64,000 nucleotides of DNA from Acidiferrimicrobium sp. IK (lineage in GTDB: Bacteria; Actinomycetota; Acidimicrobiia; Acidimicrobiales; Palsa-688). The notes under the pieces were generated by a model, which was not told the DNA's origin, made no database searches, and saw only the letters and a program-made list of their open reading frames with translations. Positions 1-7,287 of the stretch are shown here, one piece after another; the first letter of the stretch is position 1, and each line of letters begins with the position of its first letter. Location: contig NZ_JAIMCB010000001.1 in NCBI RefSeq assembly GCF_025499425.1, positions 645,201-709,200 on the forward strand. The letters run 5' to 3'. The translations under genes and the position numbers were made by a program.

Positions 1-144
1 CGTCCGGCGCCTCCGGCCCGTCCGGCGCCTCCGGCGCCTCCGGCTCGTCCGGCGCCTCCGGCCCGTCCGGCGCCTCCGGCTCGTCCGGCGCCTCCGGCGC
101 CTCCGGCCCGTCCGGCGCCTCCGGCCCGTCCGGCGCCTCCGGCC
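1..144. repeat. In-frame tandem repeat, 18-bp and 27-bp units encoding RPAPPA(PPA)
   Basis: Seven consecutive units follow the pattern 18, 27, 18, 18, 27, 18, 18 bp and end exactly at base 144. The 9-bp subunit is CCG-CC-type DNA encoding PPA, with CGT-CCG-GCG giving RPA. The units are almost identical in DNA (only GCC/GCT and GCG differences), which indicates recent slippage or recombination. The array probably continues upstream of the window. Confidence 0.85.
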
Positions 145-957
145 GCTGGGCGCAAACCGTCGGCGTCGGGGACTCCGCGCCCGACCCCCGGGCCGCGGAG
201 CGAAATACCCCGCCGCTCGGCGTCGCCGCGCTCCGCCGCGCCAGCACCCCGCCGGCCAGCCGCCGCTGCCCCGTCGCCGGCCGTCTCGCGGCGGGTCCGC
301 AGACGGCGCTACCTGGTCGCAGGCGTGGTTGTGGCCGCCGCCGTGGCCGGCATCGCCATCGGCGTCGACTCCTCCGGGCGCAGTCCAATCAAGGTCGTGG
401 CAACGCCGTCTGGGGCGTCTGGCCCGACATCGAGCGTGGCGGCCACGGCCACCACCGCGCTGGCCGCTCCGGGCGCGTCCTCCCAGCCCCAAGTGACCAC
501 CGGCCCGAGCGCACCGGTCACCACCGCCCCGCCCGCGACCCGCGTCGCCCCGCCGGTCAGCAAGCCGGTTGGCGCGCCACTGAGCGCGCCGAGCACCGCC
601 CAAGCCACCCCAACGACGACGTCGACGTGCCCGACCGGCGGCCTGCAGGTATCCATCACCAGCACCGCCCAGCTATCAGGCGCCGGGAAGTGGAACGTAA
701 CCCTCGGCGGCACGGCCAACAGCACCGCCACCGCCGAGATGCGGATCGACTCGATCGTGGCCGACATCCAAGTCCATGGCTCGACGGTCTCATCGCTGCG
801 GGTGACCCCGGCCTCCTCGACGCTGCCGGCGGGGCACTCCGTCTCTCTCAGCGCGACGACAACGGTCAACTCGAGCACCGCCCCGACGGTGGCCTTCGGC
901 GGGGCGACGGTTCTGTGGAGCTCCGCCGCCTACAGCAGGTGCCCGGTTCCGCACTAG
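1..957 (+). CDS. Pro/Ala/Arg-repeat single-pass membrane protein, 5' partial
   Basis: The frame is open from the first base to a TAG stop at 955, so the start lies outside the window. The visible part begins with a perfect low-complexity repeat of RPAPPA and RPAPPAPPA units (bases 1-144), followed by a basic Pro-rich stretch ending in RRVRRRR. One transmembrane segment follows (about residues 104-123, YLVAGVVVAAAVAGIAIGV), then a Thr/Ala/Pro-rich linker and a C-terminal domain of about 110 residues with two cysteines (near STCPTGG and at the end, SRCPVPH). By the positive-inside rule the repeat should be cytoplasmic and the C-terminal domain outside. No family is recognised. An internal GTG at 325 would cut the membrane segment and is not a credible start. 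It stands where rplK is usually found, 63 bp before rplA, and looks unrelated to ribosome function. Confidence 0.7.
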   Translation, partial: RPAPPARPAPPAPPARPAPPARPAPPARPAPPAPPARPAPPARPAPPAAGRKPSASGTPRPTPGPRSEIPRRSASPRSAAPAPRRPAAAAPSPAVSRRVRRRRYLVAGVVVAAAVAGIAIGVDSSGRSPIKVVATPSGASGPTSSVAATATTALAAPGASSQPQVTTGPSAPVTTAPPATRVAPPVSKPVGAPLSAPSTAQATPTTTSTCPTGGLQVSITSTAQLSGAGKWNVTLGGTANSTATAEMRIDSIVADIQVHGSTVSSLRVTPASSTLPAGHSVSLSATTTVNSSTAPTVAFGGATVLWSSAAYSRCPVPH

Positions 958-974
958 GATTGGCGATCCGAGCA

Positions 975-993
975 CGGGGTCTACCTCACCCCG
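975..993 (+). other. Short hairpin upstream of rplA
   Basis: CGGGGT (975-980) pairs with ACCCCG (988-993) around a 7-base loop. It lies between the stop of the membrane protein gene and the rplA ribosome binding site (GAGGGAGG, about 1006-1013). It could be a weak terminator of the upstream gene or part of a structure bound by L1, which in many bacteria binds its own mRNA. The sequence alone cannot decide. Confidence 0.3.
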
Positions 994-1020
994 GCCGTTC
1001 ATCACACGAGGGAGGCTTCA

Positions 1021-1746
1021 ATGCCGAGAGGGAAAAAGTACACCGACGCGCTCAAGCGCTTCGACCGCAGCCAGGTCTACAGCCCGTCCGAAGCGCTGGA
1101 TCTGGTGAAGAGCTTGGCCCCGGCCAAGTTCGACGAGACCGTCGAGATGGCGGTGCGGTTGGGGATCGACCCTCGAAAGGCCGATCAGGTCATTCGAGGC
1201 ACTGTCGCTCTTCCCGCCGGCACCGGCAAAGACGTCAGGGTCGCGGTGTTCGCGGCCGGTCCCGCCGCCGAGGCCGCCCGCGCCGCGGGAGCGGACATCG
1301 TTGGCGCCGACGACCTCGTCGCGCAGGTGGACGGCGGGATGATGGACTTCGACGTTGCCATCGCCACCCCGGACATGATGGGCCAGGTCGGACGGCTGGG
1401 ACGCAAGCTCGGTCCCCGCGGGCTCATGCCCAACCCGAAGACCGGCACAGTGACCACCGATGTCGGCAAGGCCGTCAGCGACTTCAAGGGTGGCCGGGTC
1501 GAGTACCGGGCTGACACCCGCAGCCGCGGCGTGGTGCAGGTGCCGATCGGCAAGGTCAGCTTCAGCCGCGACAACCTGCTCATCAACTTCCGGGCGGTGG
1601 TCGACGAGGTCAACCGGGCCAAACCGGCGGCGGCAAAAGGCCGCTACATCAAGTCGGTGTCGGTGAGCTCCACTATGGGACCGGGAATTGACCTCGACAT
1701 CAATGCTCTGCGCGTCCCTGACGAGGAGATCCGGGCAAGCGCCTGA
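1021..1746 (+). CDS. rplA: 50S ribosomal protein L1
   Basis: Length (241 aa) and sequence are typical of bacterial L1 throughout: an N-terminal [15 protein letters not shown], the domain II core, and the signature region around [19 protein letters not shown] (about residues 124-142). L1 builds the stalk at the ribosomal E site and often represses its own operon by binding mRNA. The ATG is preceded by GAGGGAGG at a suitable distance. rplK, which normally lies immediately upstream, is absent from that position; a repeat-bearing membrane protein gene occupies it instead. Downstream, a 10-bp-stem hairpin closes the unit before lsr2. Confidence 0.97.
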   Translation: MPRGKKYTDALKRFDRSQVYSPSEALDLVKSLAPAKFDETVEMAVRLGIDPRKADQVIRGTVALPAGTGKDVRVAVFAAGPAAEAARAAGADIVGADDLVAQVDGGMMDFDVAIATPDMMGQVGRLGRKLGPRGLMPNPKTGTVTTDVGKAVSDFKGGRVEYRADTRSRGVVQVPIGKVSFSRDNLLINFRAVVDEVNRAKPAAAKGRYIKSVSVSSTMGPGIDLDINALRVPDEEIRASA

Positions 1747-1763
1747 TCTTGCGTAACAATTAG

Positions 1764-1794
1764 CGACCCGGCCGCCTCGGTGGCCGGGTCGTTT
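1764..1794 (+). terminator. Intrinsic terminator after rplA
   Basis: A perfect 10-bp stem (1764-1773 CGACCCGGCC with 1782-1791 GGCCGGGTCG), an 8-base loop, then TTT. It begins 18 bp after the rplA stop codon, so rplA appears transcriptionally separate from lsr2 and rplJL. Confidence 0.75.
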
Positions 1795-1915
1795 CGCGTC
1801 CGCGCTCGGAGCGCGCATTACGCAGATTGGCGGCGATCTGGTAATGGATCGGCCACAGTCCGAGCAGATCGAAGAAATTTGCGTGTGGTGTCGCCATCCC
1901 AACGGTTGCAGCGAC

Positions 1916-1921
1916 TATAAC
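1916..1921 (+). promoter_or_regulatory. Candidate -10 box of the lsr2 promoter
   Basis: TATAAC stands out in an AT-richer stretch 48 bp before the lsr2 start. No clear -35 hexamer lies 16-18 bp upstream, so the call rests on the -10 element and on the position after the rplA terminator. Confidence 0.4.
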
Positions 1922-1968
1922 GCTACTGTTATTCAGTAGGGCACAGTGCCCACGGAAAGGCAATTGCT

Positions 1969-2322
1969 ATGGCCCAGAAAGTTCAAGTCCTGCTCACGTG
2001 TGATCTCGATGACGATGACACCCCCGCGGTAGAGACCGTCACCTTCGGGTTCGACGGCTACACCTACGCCTTCGAGCTGTGCGAAGCCCACCTCGAGGAG
2101 TTCAACAACGTGATGCAGGGCTACATCGCGTCCGCCCGGCGCGCCGACGGCGGCAGCCGCAGGCCCCGCCCCGCTGCCGGCGCCGCTGCCCGCCCCGCCC
2201 GCGAGGACCTGAGCGCGGTGCGCGAGTGGGCCCGCGAGAACGGCTACGAGATCAGCGACCGAGGCCGTATCCCCGGCGAGGTCCGCGAGGCCTACGAGGC
2301 CGCGCACAAGGGCAAGCGCTGA
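1969..2322 (+). CDS. lsr2: Lsr2-family nucleoid-associated protein
   Basis: The 117-aa product has the Lsr2 layout. An N-terminal oligomerisation domain (about 1-60) begins MAQKVQVLLTCDLDDDD. It contains the strand FGFDGYTYAFELCEAHLEEF. A flexible basic Arg/Pro/Ala linker follows, then a C-terminal DNA-binding domain (about 80-117) with REWARENGYEISDRGRIPGEV. The RGR triplet is the AT-hook-like element that inserts into the minor groove of AT-rich DNA. Lsr2 is the H-NS-like xenogeneic silencer of actinobacteria. The RBS GGAAAGG (1954-1960) has good spacing. Its position between rplA and rplJ is unusual; the gene is usually found elsewhere, for example near lysS or clpC. Confidence 0.95.
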   Translation: MAQKVQVLLTCDLDDDDTPAVETVTFGFDGYTYAFELCEAHLEEFNNVMQGYIASARRADGGSRRPRPAAGAAARPAREDLSAVREWARENGYEISDRGRIPGEVREAYEAAHKGKR

Positions 2323-2328
2323 GCCTTC

Positions 2329-2369
2329 CCGCCCCGAGGCGGGTAGCCGGGCCGGACCGGCTCGGCTAC
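2329..2369 (+). terminator. Candidate terminator hairpins after lsr2
   Basis: Two GC hairpins follow the lsr2 stop. The first is a short CCCGCC/GGCGGG stem near 2333-2348. The second is a long near-perfect inverted repeat with GTAGCCG (2343-2349) pairing CGGCTAC (2363-2369). Because they overlap, only one can form at a time. There is no U-tract. The second overlaps a possible -10 (TACCCT, 2367-2372) for the downstream leader. Confidence 0.4.
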
Positions 2370-2391
2370 CCTGTAGTCTCTGTTGTGCATA

Positions 2392-2533
2392 GGCCGCTCA
2401 CGCGGTCGCTGAAGCCGTAGAAATCCGGTGCGTCCCGCGGGACGCCGAAGTGGGCGAAAGCCCAGCCTGACGAGGCGACCTGACTCCTCCTGGAGTGTCG
2501 TCGCGCGTCAAGCCCGACATGTGAAGGAGGTGA
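2392..2533 (+). ncRNA. Ribosomal protein L10 leader (rplJL autoregulatory leader)
   Basis: The roughly 160 bp before rplJ are highly structured. GGCCGC/GCGGTC (2392-2407) forms the first stem and GCGTCCC/GGGACGC (2430-2445) the second. TGGGC-GAAA-GCCCA (2451-2464) is a GNRA-capped stem. ACTCC-TCCT-GGAGT (2483-2496) is nested in GCGAC/GTCGC (2475-2504). In many bacteria the L10-(L12) complex binds such a leader to repress rplJL translation. The leader ends at a perfect Shine-Dalgarno AAGGAGGTGA (2524-2533), 3 bases before the rplJ ATG. The assignment rests on position and structure; a covariance-model match was not run. Confidence 0.6.
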
Positions 2534-2536
2534 CCC

Positions 2537-3274
2537 ATGGACAATCCGAGAGCCGAGAAGGTGGCCGTCGTCGACGAGGTGCGACAGCACTTCGACGAGG
2601 CAGACGCCGCGATCCTCACCGAGTACCGAGGCCTCAAGGTCAAGGAGCTCGCCGATCTGCGTCGTAGCCTGGCCCCGGCCGGCGGTGAGTACCGGGTCTA
2701 CAAGAACACCCTGGTCCGCTTCGCGGCACGCGACGCCGGCCTGGGGGACCTGGAGCCGTTGCTCGAGGGTCCGACCGGCATTGCCTTCGTCAAGGGTGAT
2801 GCCGCGGCGGTAGCCAAGTCGCTGCGGGACTACGCCCGCACCCAGCCGCTGCTGATCATCAAAGGCGGCGTCCTCGGTGACAAGGTCCTGACCCCGGCGG
2901 AGACCACGGCCCTCGCCGACCTCCCGTCGCGTGAGGTCCTCTTGGCCCGCTTCGCCGGCGCTCTGGCAGCGCCGATGCAGCAGCTCGCCGGGCTGCTCCA
3001 GGCCCTGCCCCGCAACCTGGCGTACGGCCTGGCCGCACTGCGCGACCAGAAGGTCGCCAACGGCGAGGGTGGCGCACCCGACGCGGCCGCCGAGCCCGAC
3101 GCGGCCGGCGAGGCCGCCGAGGGCAGCACCGACGCAGGCGCCGTCGCCGCCGAGCCGGCGGAGGCCGCTGCTGAAGCTGCCGCCGCCGACGCCGAATCCA
3201 GCGCTGCCACGCTCGACGACGCCGAGTCGCCGGTCCTGGCCGCAGAAGCCGTAGACCCCACCCCGCCCGAGTAG
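2537..3274 (+). CDS. rplJ: 50S ribosomal protein L10 with acidic Ala-rich C-terminal extension
   Basis: Residues 1 to about 172 are canonical L10. They start with EKVAVVDEVRQHFDEADAAILTEYRGLKV, followed by YRVYKNTLVRFA and GPTGIAFVKGD. Next comes the helix around FAGALAAPMQQLAGLLQALPRNLAYGLAALRDQK, which anchors L7/L12 dimers. L10 is the base of the L7/L12 stalk. The protein is 245 aa against the usual 165-180: residues 173-245 form a low-complexity tail rich in Ala, Glu, Asp and Pro, predicted to be disordered. The start is fixed by the AAGGAGGTGA ribosome binding site. rplL follows after 36 bp and is certainly co-transcribed. Confidence 0.96.
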   Translation: MDNPRAEKVAVVDEVRQHFDEADAAILTEYRGLKVKELADLRRSLAPAGGEYRVYKNTLVRFAARDAGLGDLEPLLEGPTGIAFVKGDAAAVAKSLRDYARTQPLLIIKGGVLGDKVLTPAETTALADLPSREVLLARFAGALAAPMQQLAGLLQALPRNLAYGLAALRDQKVANGEGGAPDAAAEPDAAGEAAEGSTDAGAVAAEPAEAAAEAAAADAESSAATLDDAESPVLAAEAVDPTPPE

Positions 3275-3310
3275 TCACCCACCTTTTTTCCCAAAGGAGA
3301 AGCACCCAGA

Positions 3311-3694
3311 ATGGCAACCAAGGAAGAGATCCTCGACAGCATCGCCGCTCTCACCGTCCTCGAGCTCTCAGAGCTGCTGAAGGACTTCGAGGAGCGTTTC
3401 GGCGTCACTGCGGCGGCCCCCGTCGCTGTGGCCGCGGCCCCCGCCGGCGGTGGCGGCGACGCCGCTCCCGCCGCTGAGGAGCAGGACGAGTTCGACGTTG
3501 TGCTCACCGGGGCCGGCGACAAGAAGATCCAGGTGATCAAGGAAGTCCGGGCCCTGACCAGCCTGGGCCTCAAGGAGGCCAAGGACCTCGTGGACAGCGC
3601 CCCCAAGCCTGTCCTCGAGAAGGTCTCCAAGGAGGACGCCGAGAAGGCCAAGGCCCAGCTCGAGGGCGCCGGCGCCACCGTCGAGCTCAAGTAG
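3311..3694 (+). CDS. rplL: 50S ribosomal protein L7/L12
   Basis: 127 aa, the normal length. The N-terminal dimerisation domain (about 1-35, [25 protein letters not shown]) is followed by an Ala/Gly hinge and the C-terminal factor-binding domain with the conserved [21 protein letters not shown] and [17 protein letters not shown]. It recruits elongation and initiation GTPases. The RBS AAAGGAGAA is well placed. A strong terminator follows, and the next gene is a CLC transporter rather than rpoB. Confidence 0.98.
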   Translation: MATKEEILDSIAALTVLELSELLKDFEERFGVTAAAPVAVAAAPAGGGGDAAPAAEEQDEFDVVLTGAGDKKIQVIKEVRALTSLGLKEAKDLVDSAPKPVLEKVSKEDAEKAKAQLEGAGATVELK

Positions 3695-3727
3695 CCAGCA
3701 CCAAGCTCGAGTAGTTCTGTAGCACCC

Positions 3728-3772
3728 CGCCGCGACCCGGCCCGGCTCTGGCAGTCAGGCCGGGTCGCGGCG
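3728..3772 (+). terminator. Strong terminator closing the rplJL operon
   Basis: A perfect 15-bp stem (3728-3742 with 3758-3772, core CCGCGACCCGGCC) encloses a 15-base loop. There is no U-tract, as is common in high-GC actinobacteria. It implies that rplJL transcription stops here and does not run into the distant rpoBC genes. Confidence 0.75.
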
Positions 3773-3964
3773 CGTCCGGGCAGCGTCGACCGGCGAAGCG
3801 TGCCAACCCCGCCGCCGGCCGGTCGCTCCGGCGGAAAGGCGTCAACAACCCGAGGGTGCGTAAGCCCGGAGGCCGAAGGGTACGACCAACCCGTCCCGGA
3901 CAAGACCCATGTCCATCCCGCCGCTCGCTCCCAGAATCGCTGGTAGGAGACCATTTCTGCGTCC

Positions 3965-5410
3965 ATGGAGGATCCGGCCCCGGTCGGCCAAAGCGAGCGC
4001 CCTCACCGACCCCGAGGCTCGTTTGGTCGACCCGCCCGCCTGACTTGGCGGCGTCGGTGGCCGCCGCCGGTTGACCCTCGGGGGGACCGGCAGCCGAACG
4101 CCCGGCGGGCCTTCGCCGGTTACCAGCCGCGGTTTTGGGTGGGGTTGGCCCTCACGGGTGTCGGGGCTGGGATCGGGGCGATGACGCTGATGGGGGTCCT
4201 CCACCTGGTTCAGCACGCGGCGTTCGACTACCAGAGCGGCGGCTTCTCCGCCGCGGTCGCTGCCCGCAGTGATCTGCGCCGGGTGGCGGTTCTCGTCGCC
4301 AGCGGCGTGTTCGCCGGGCTCGGCTGGTGGGTGCTGCGCCGCCGGGCGGGGGGCACCGGGGGCGAGCCGACCAGCTCGGTGTGGTCCGGGCAGGGTGATC
4401 TCTGGCTGGGTCCGACGGTGACCAGCGGGGTCCTGTCCGAGGTGGTGATCGGCATGGGGGCTTCCCTCGGACGCGAGGCGGCTCCCCAACACGCCGGGGC
4501 GGCGTGGGCGTCGTGGTTGAGCCGACGGTTGAGTCTTTCGCCCGACCAGAAGGTCGTCCTCGTCGCTTGCGGCGCCGGCGCTGGGGTGGGGGCGGTCTAC
4601 AACGTGCCGCTGGCCGGCGGCGTTTTCGCAGCGGAGCTGTATCTCGGCTCGCTGACGTTGACCGCGGTGGTGCCCGCCTTGATCGCCTCGGCTATCGCCA
4701 CGGCGGTGGCTTGGATCACGCTGCCCGCGGGGCCCCTCTACCAAGTACCGGCCTTGCCCACCCCGTCGGCTTCGACGTTGGGGTTCGCTCTGTCGGCCGG
4801 GTTGTTGATCGGGGGGATGTCGGCCGGGTTCGTCCGGTTGATCGGATGGGCCAGCGACCACCGGCCGGAAGGTTGGAAGCTGCTCGTCGGGCCCGTTTTG
4901 GCTCTGGGTGTTCTCGGCTTGTTGTCCGTCGAGTACCCGCTGCTGCTCGGCAACGGGCGGGACCTGGCCCAGTTCGCCTTCGACGGCCGCGGAGCGGTGT
5001 TGACGTTGGTTGCGTTGGCCGCGCTGAAACCGGTGGTGACGTCGATGTGCCTGCGGGGCGGGGCGTCGGGCGGACTTTTCACCCCGACGGTCAGCTTCGG
5101 TGCGGTGGTCGGAGCGCTGCTCGGCCACGCATGGGCGCTGGCGTGGCCCGGGTCCTCGCCGGCTACTTACGCGGTGATCGGCGCGGCCGCCATGTTGGGG
5201 GCGGCCATGCAGGCGCCCGTGTCGGCGTTGGTGTTCACAGTCGAGCTCACCGGCACCGCCGGCGCCCAGATGGTGGCCCTGGCGCTGGCGGTTGCCGTCG
5301 CGGTGGTGGTCAGCCGCAGCCTCGAGCGGCGCTCGATCTACTCCGCGAGGCTCTCCGCCGGGGCGGACGCTGAGGCGGGCCCAACGACTGAGCGCCGCCC
5401 CGGGGACTGA
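3965..5410 (+). CDS. CLC-family chloride channel/transporter
   Basis: A membrane protein of up to 481 aa with about ten hydrophobic segments and the CLC signatures in order. GREAAPQ (Glu171 aligns with the gating glutamate) is followed by GAGAGVGAVYNVPLAGGVFAAE and, further on, GGASGGLFTPT of the anion-binding GxFxP region. The first GSGIP signature appears as GGTGGEPT, and the residue aligned with the internal proton glutamate of the E. coli exchanger looks like Leu (AAEL rather than IIEE). Exchange coupling is therefore uncertain, and a channel or altered stoichiometry is possible. No cytoplasmic CBS pair is present. The first 50 residues are basic, Pro-rich and not typical; a start nearer residue 50 is possible. 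It stands alone on the plus strand after the rplL terminator. Confidence 0.85.
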   Translation: MEDPAPVGQSERPHRPRGSFGRPARLTWRRRWPPPVDPRGDRQPNARRAFAGYQPRFWVGLALTGVGAGIGAMTLMGVLHLVQHAAFDYQSGGFSAAVAARSDLRRVAVLVASGVFAGLGWWVLRRRAGGTGGEPTSSVWSGQGDLWLGPTVTSGVLSEVVIGMGASLGREAAPQHAGAAWASWLSRRLSLSPDQKVVLVACGAGAGVGAVYNVPLAGGVFAAELYLGSLTLTAVVPALIASAIATAVAWITLPAGPLYQVPALPTPSASTLGFALSAGLLIGGMSAGFVRLIGWASDHRPEGWKLLVGPVLALGVLGLLSVEYPLLLGNGRDLAQFAFDGRGAVLTLVALAALKPVVTSMCLRGGASGGLFTPTVSFGAVVGALLGHAWALAWPGSSPATYAVIGAAAMLGAAMQAPVSALVFTVELTGTAGAQMVALALAVAVAVVVSRSLERRSIYSARLSAGADAEAGPTTERRPGD

Positions 5411-5497
5411 ACCGGCCGGGAGCGCCCCGACGGAGGTCTCGAGCCACGCCGGAGCGCAGGTGGGCGGCGGCCGGCGGCCCGGCGGCGTGCCAGACTG

Positions 5498-6913
5498 GTG
5501 GCTGTGAGCTCTCGTGTGGCGGTGATCGGGACCGGCTACGTCGGCACGGTCGTGGCCGGGTGCCTGGCCCACATCGGCCATCAGGTGATCGGCGTGGAGT
5601 CCGACGCGGCGAAGCTGGTCCCGTTGCGGGCCGGGCGGGCTCCGTTCCACGAGCCCGGCCTAGACGCCCTCCTGGCCGAGGGGATCGGCGCGGGCACCCT
5701 TTCGTTCACCGACGACTTCGCCGCGGCGATGGACGGGTCGGACGTGGTCTTCGTGTGCGTCGGCACCCCCTCGGGTCCTGACGGGCTCCCGGACATGACC
5801 GCGATGGTCGGCGTCGCCCGCTCCGTCGCCGCCAACCTCCGTCACCACCACGTGCTGGTCAACAAAAGCACGGTGCCGATCGGTTCCGGCCGGTGGCTGG
5901 CGTCGGTCATCGAAGACGTGGCCCGCACCCGGATCGAAGGCCTGTTCTCCGTGGTGTCCAACCCCGAGTTCCTCCGCGAAGGCAACGCGGTGCACGACTA
6001 CTTGCACCCCGATCGGGTGGTTCTCGGCAGCGACGACCCCGCCGCGCTCGACACCCTCGCCGAGCTGTACCAGCCGATCCTGTCCCAGACGCTGCCGGGC
6101 GAAGCACCCGGCGAGCAGGTGCCGCTGGTGCGCACCGACTTGGTGACCGCGGAGATGACCAAGTACGCGTCCAACGCCTTCTTGGCCACCAAGATCTCCT
6201 TCGCCAACGAGATCGCCAGGCTCTGCGAGATGGTCGGCGCCGACATCACCGAGGTGACCGCCGGCATGGGCCTCGACACCCGTATCGGCGGCCGGTTCCT
6301 CGACGCCGGCCTGGGCTGGGGCGGATCGTGCTTCGGCAAGGACGTCTCGGCGTTGATCTCCACCGCCGGCGACTACGGCTACCGGACCCGGATCCTCGAG
6401 GCCGCGGTGGAGGTCAACGAAGACCAGCGCAACCTGGTCGTCGAGGCCCTGCTCCACGACTTGAAGACCCTCCGCGGGGCTCGCATCGCCCTGCTCGGCC
6501 TGGCGTTCAAGCCCGGCACCGACGACCTGCGCGACTCGCCGGCGGTGGCGGTGGCCGAGCGGCTGGTCCACCGGGGATGCTTCGTCACCGCCTTCGACCC
6601 CGTCGTCGGCGCGTTGCCCGGACACCCCGACGTGCGCATCGCCGCCTCGGCGACGGAGGCCGCGTGGCAGGCCGACGCAGTGGTCTTGGCCACCGACTGG
6701 CAAGAGTTCCTCGGGTTGGACCTCAAGTCGCTGCGGGCCGAGACCAGAGGCGACTTGTTCTTCGACGGCCGCAACATCTTCGACCCGGGCCTGGTAGAAG
6801 CCGCCGGCTTCCGCTACCGGGGCATCGGCCGGGGTGTCCCCAAGACCGTCGAGCGCGTCGCCAAGGAGCCGGCCGAGGGGCGCCCCGCCGGCCAGCCGTC
6901 CTGGCGCGACTAG
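5498..6913 (+). CDS. UDP-glucose 6-dehydrogenase
   Basis: 471 aa. The N-terminal Rossmann domain starts VAVIGTGYVGTVVAGCLAHIGH and binds NAD; VFVCVGTPSGPDGLPDMT, NKSTVPIGSG and VVSNPEFLREGNAVHDYLHPDR are family hallmarks. Lys in EMTKYASNAFLATKISFANE and the catalytic Cys278 in GWGGSCFGKD are present, as is the C-terminal GLAFKPGTDDLRDSPA. The enzyme makes UDP-glucuronate in two NAD-dependent steps for cell-surface polysaccharides. The start is GTG 5498 or GTG 5504; no clear Shine-Dalgarno separates them. No glycosyltransferase genes lie nearby, so the polymer it serves is not evident. Confidence 0.95.
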   Translation: MAVSSRVAVIGTGYVGTVVAGCLAHIGHQVIGVESDAAKLVPLRAGRAPFHEPGLDALLAEGIGAGTLSFTDDFAAAMDGSDVVFVCVGTPSGPDGLPDMTAMVGVARSVAANLRHHHVLVNKSTVPIGSGRWLASVIEDVARTRIEGLFSVVSNPEFLREGNAVHDYLHPDRVVLGSDDPAALDTLAELYQPILSQTLPGEAPGEQVPLVRTDLVTAEMTKYASNAFLATKISFANEIARLCEMVGADITEVTAGMGLDTRIGGRFLDAGLGWGGSCFGKDVSALISTAGDYGYRTRILEAAVEVNEDQRNLVVEALLHDLKTLRGARIALLGLAFKPGTDDLRDSPAVAVAERLVHRGCFVTAFDPVVGALPGHPDVRIAASATEAAWQADAVVLATDWQEFLGLDLKSLRAETRGDLFFDGRNIFDPGLVEAAGFRYRGIGRGVPKTVERVAKEPAEGRPAGQPSWRD

Positions 6914-6960
6914 TGGTCCGTCGACTCAAAGGATTGGGGTTGGTGTTGGCATCGTCTTGA

Positions 6961-7198
6961 CGATGCGTGGTGCTCCGCAGTTGCTGGTGACCGAGTCTGA
7001 ACGCGCCCGTCTGCGGGAGATCGCGAGTTCGCCTCGGTTGGCGCATCGGGCCGTCCGAGCGTGCCCGCCCCCATCGACGCCATCAGCCTCCGGGTCGACC
7101 ACTGGAACGACAACCCCAAACCGTTCGGGTGGCACGCCCCCGCCGACGAGATACTCGAAAAAGTCCGGCGAGGACGCAAACCCCTGTCACAAGTCAAA
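6961..7198 (+). pseudogene. IS630-type transposase relic
   Basis: Two fragments in different frames recall opposite ends of an IS630-family transposase. The first (from ATG 6961) reads LLVTESERARLREIASSPRLAHRAVRA, the typical N-terminal helix-turn-helix region. The second (about 7064-7198, shifted frame) reads DHWNDNPKPFGWHAPADEILEKVRRGR, the typical C-terminal end of these enzymes. The catalytic DDE core is deleted. No intact terminal inverted repeats are recognised. The element is dead and marks a past insertion in the 374-bp gap between the UDP-glucose dehydrogenase and the DinB-type gene. Confidence 0.7.
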
Positions 7199-7287
7199 GG
7201 GCAACGCAGCACTAGCTTCTCTGGTACTGCCGTTCGAGGAGTCAACCTGATGAACACGATCCCCCCACCCGAGAGAGTGATGGCCCG

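Noticed and set aside
1..144. CRISPR-like array
   Set aside because: The repeats are contiguous without spacers and are in frame with a coding sequence.
3842..5650. Reverse-strand open frame of 602 codons over the CLC gene
   Set aside because: Composition is His/Gln/Arg/Pro-rich, without motifs, and is the complement of a well-conserved transporter.
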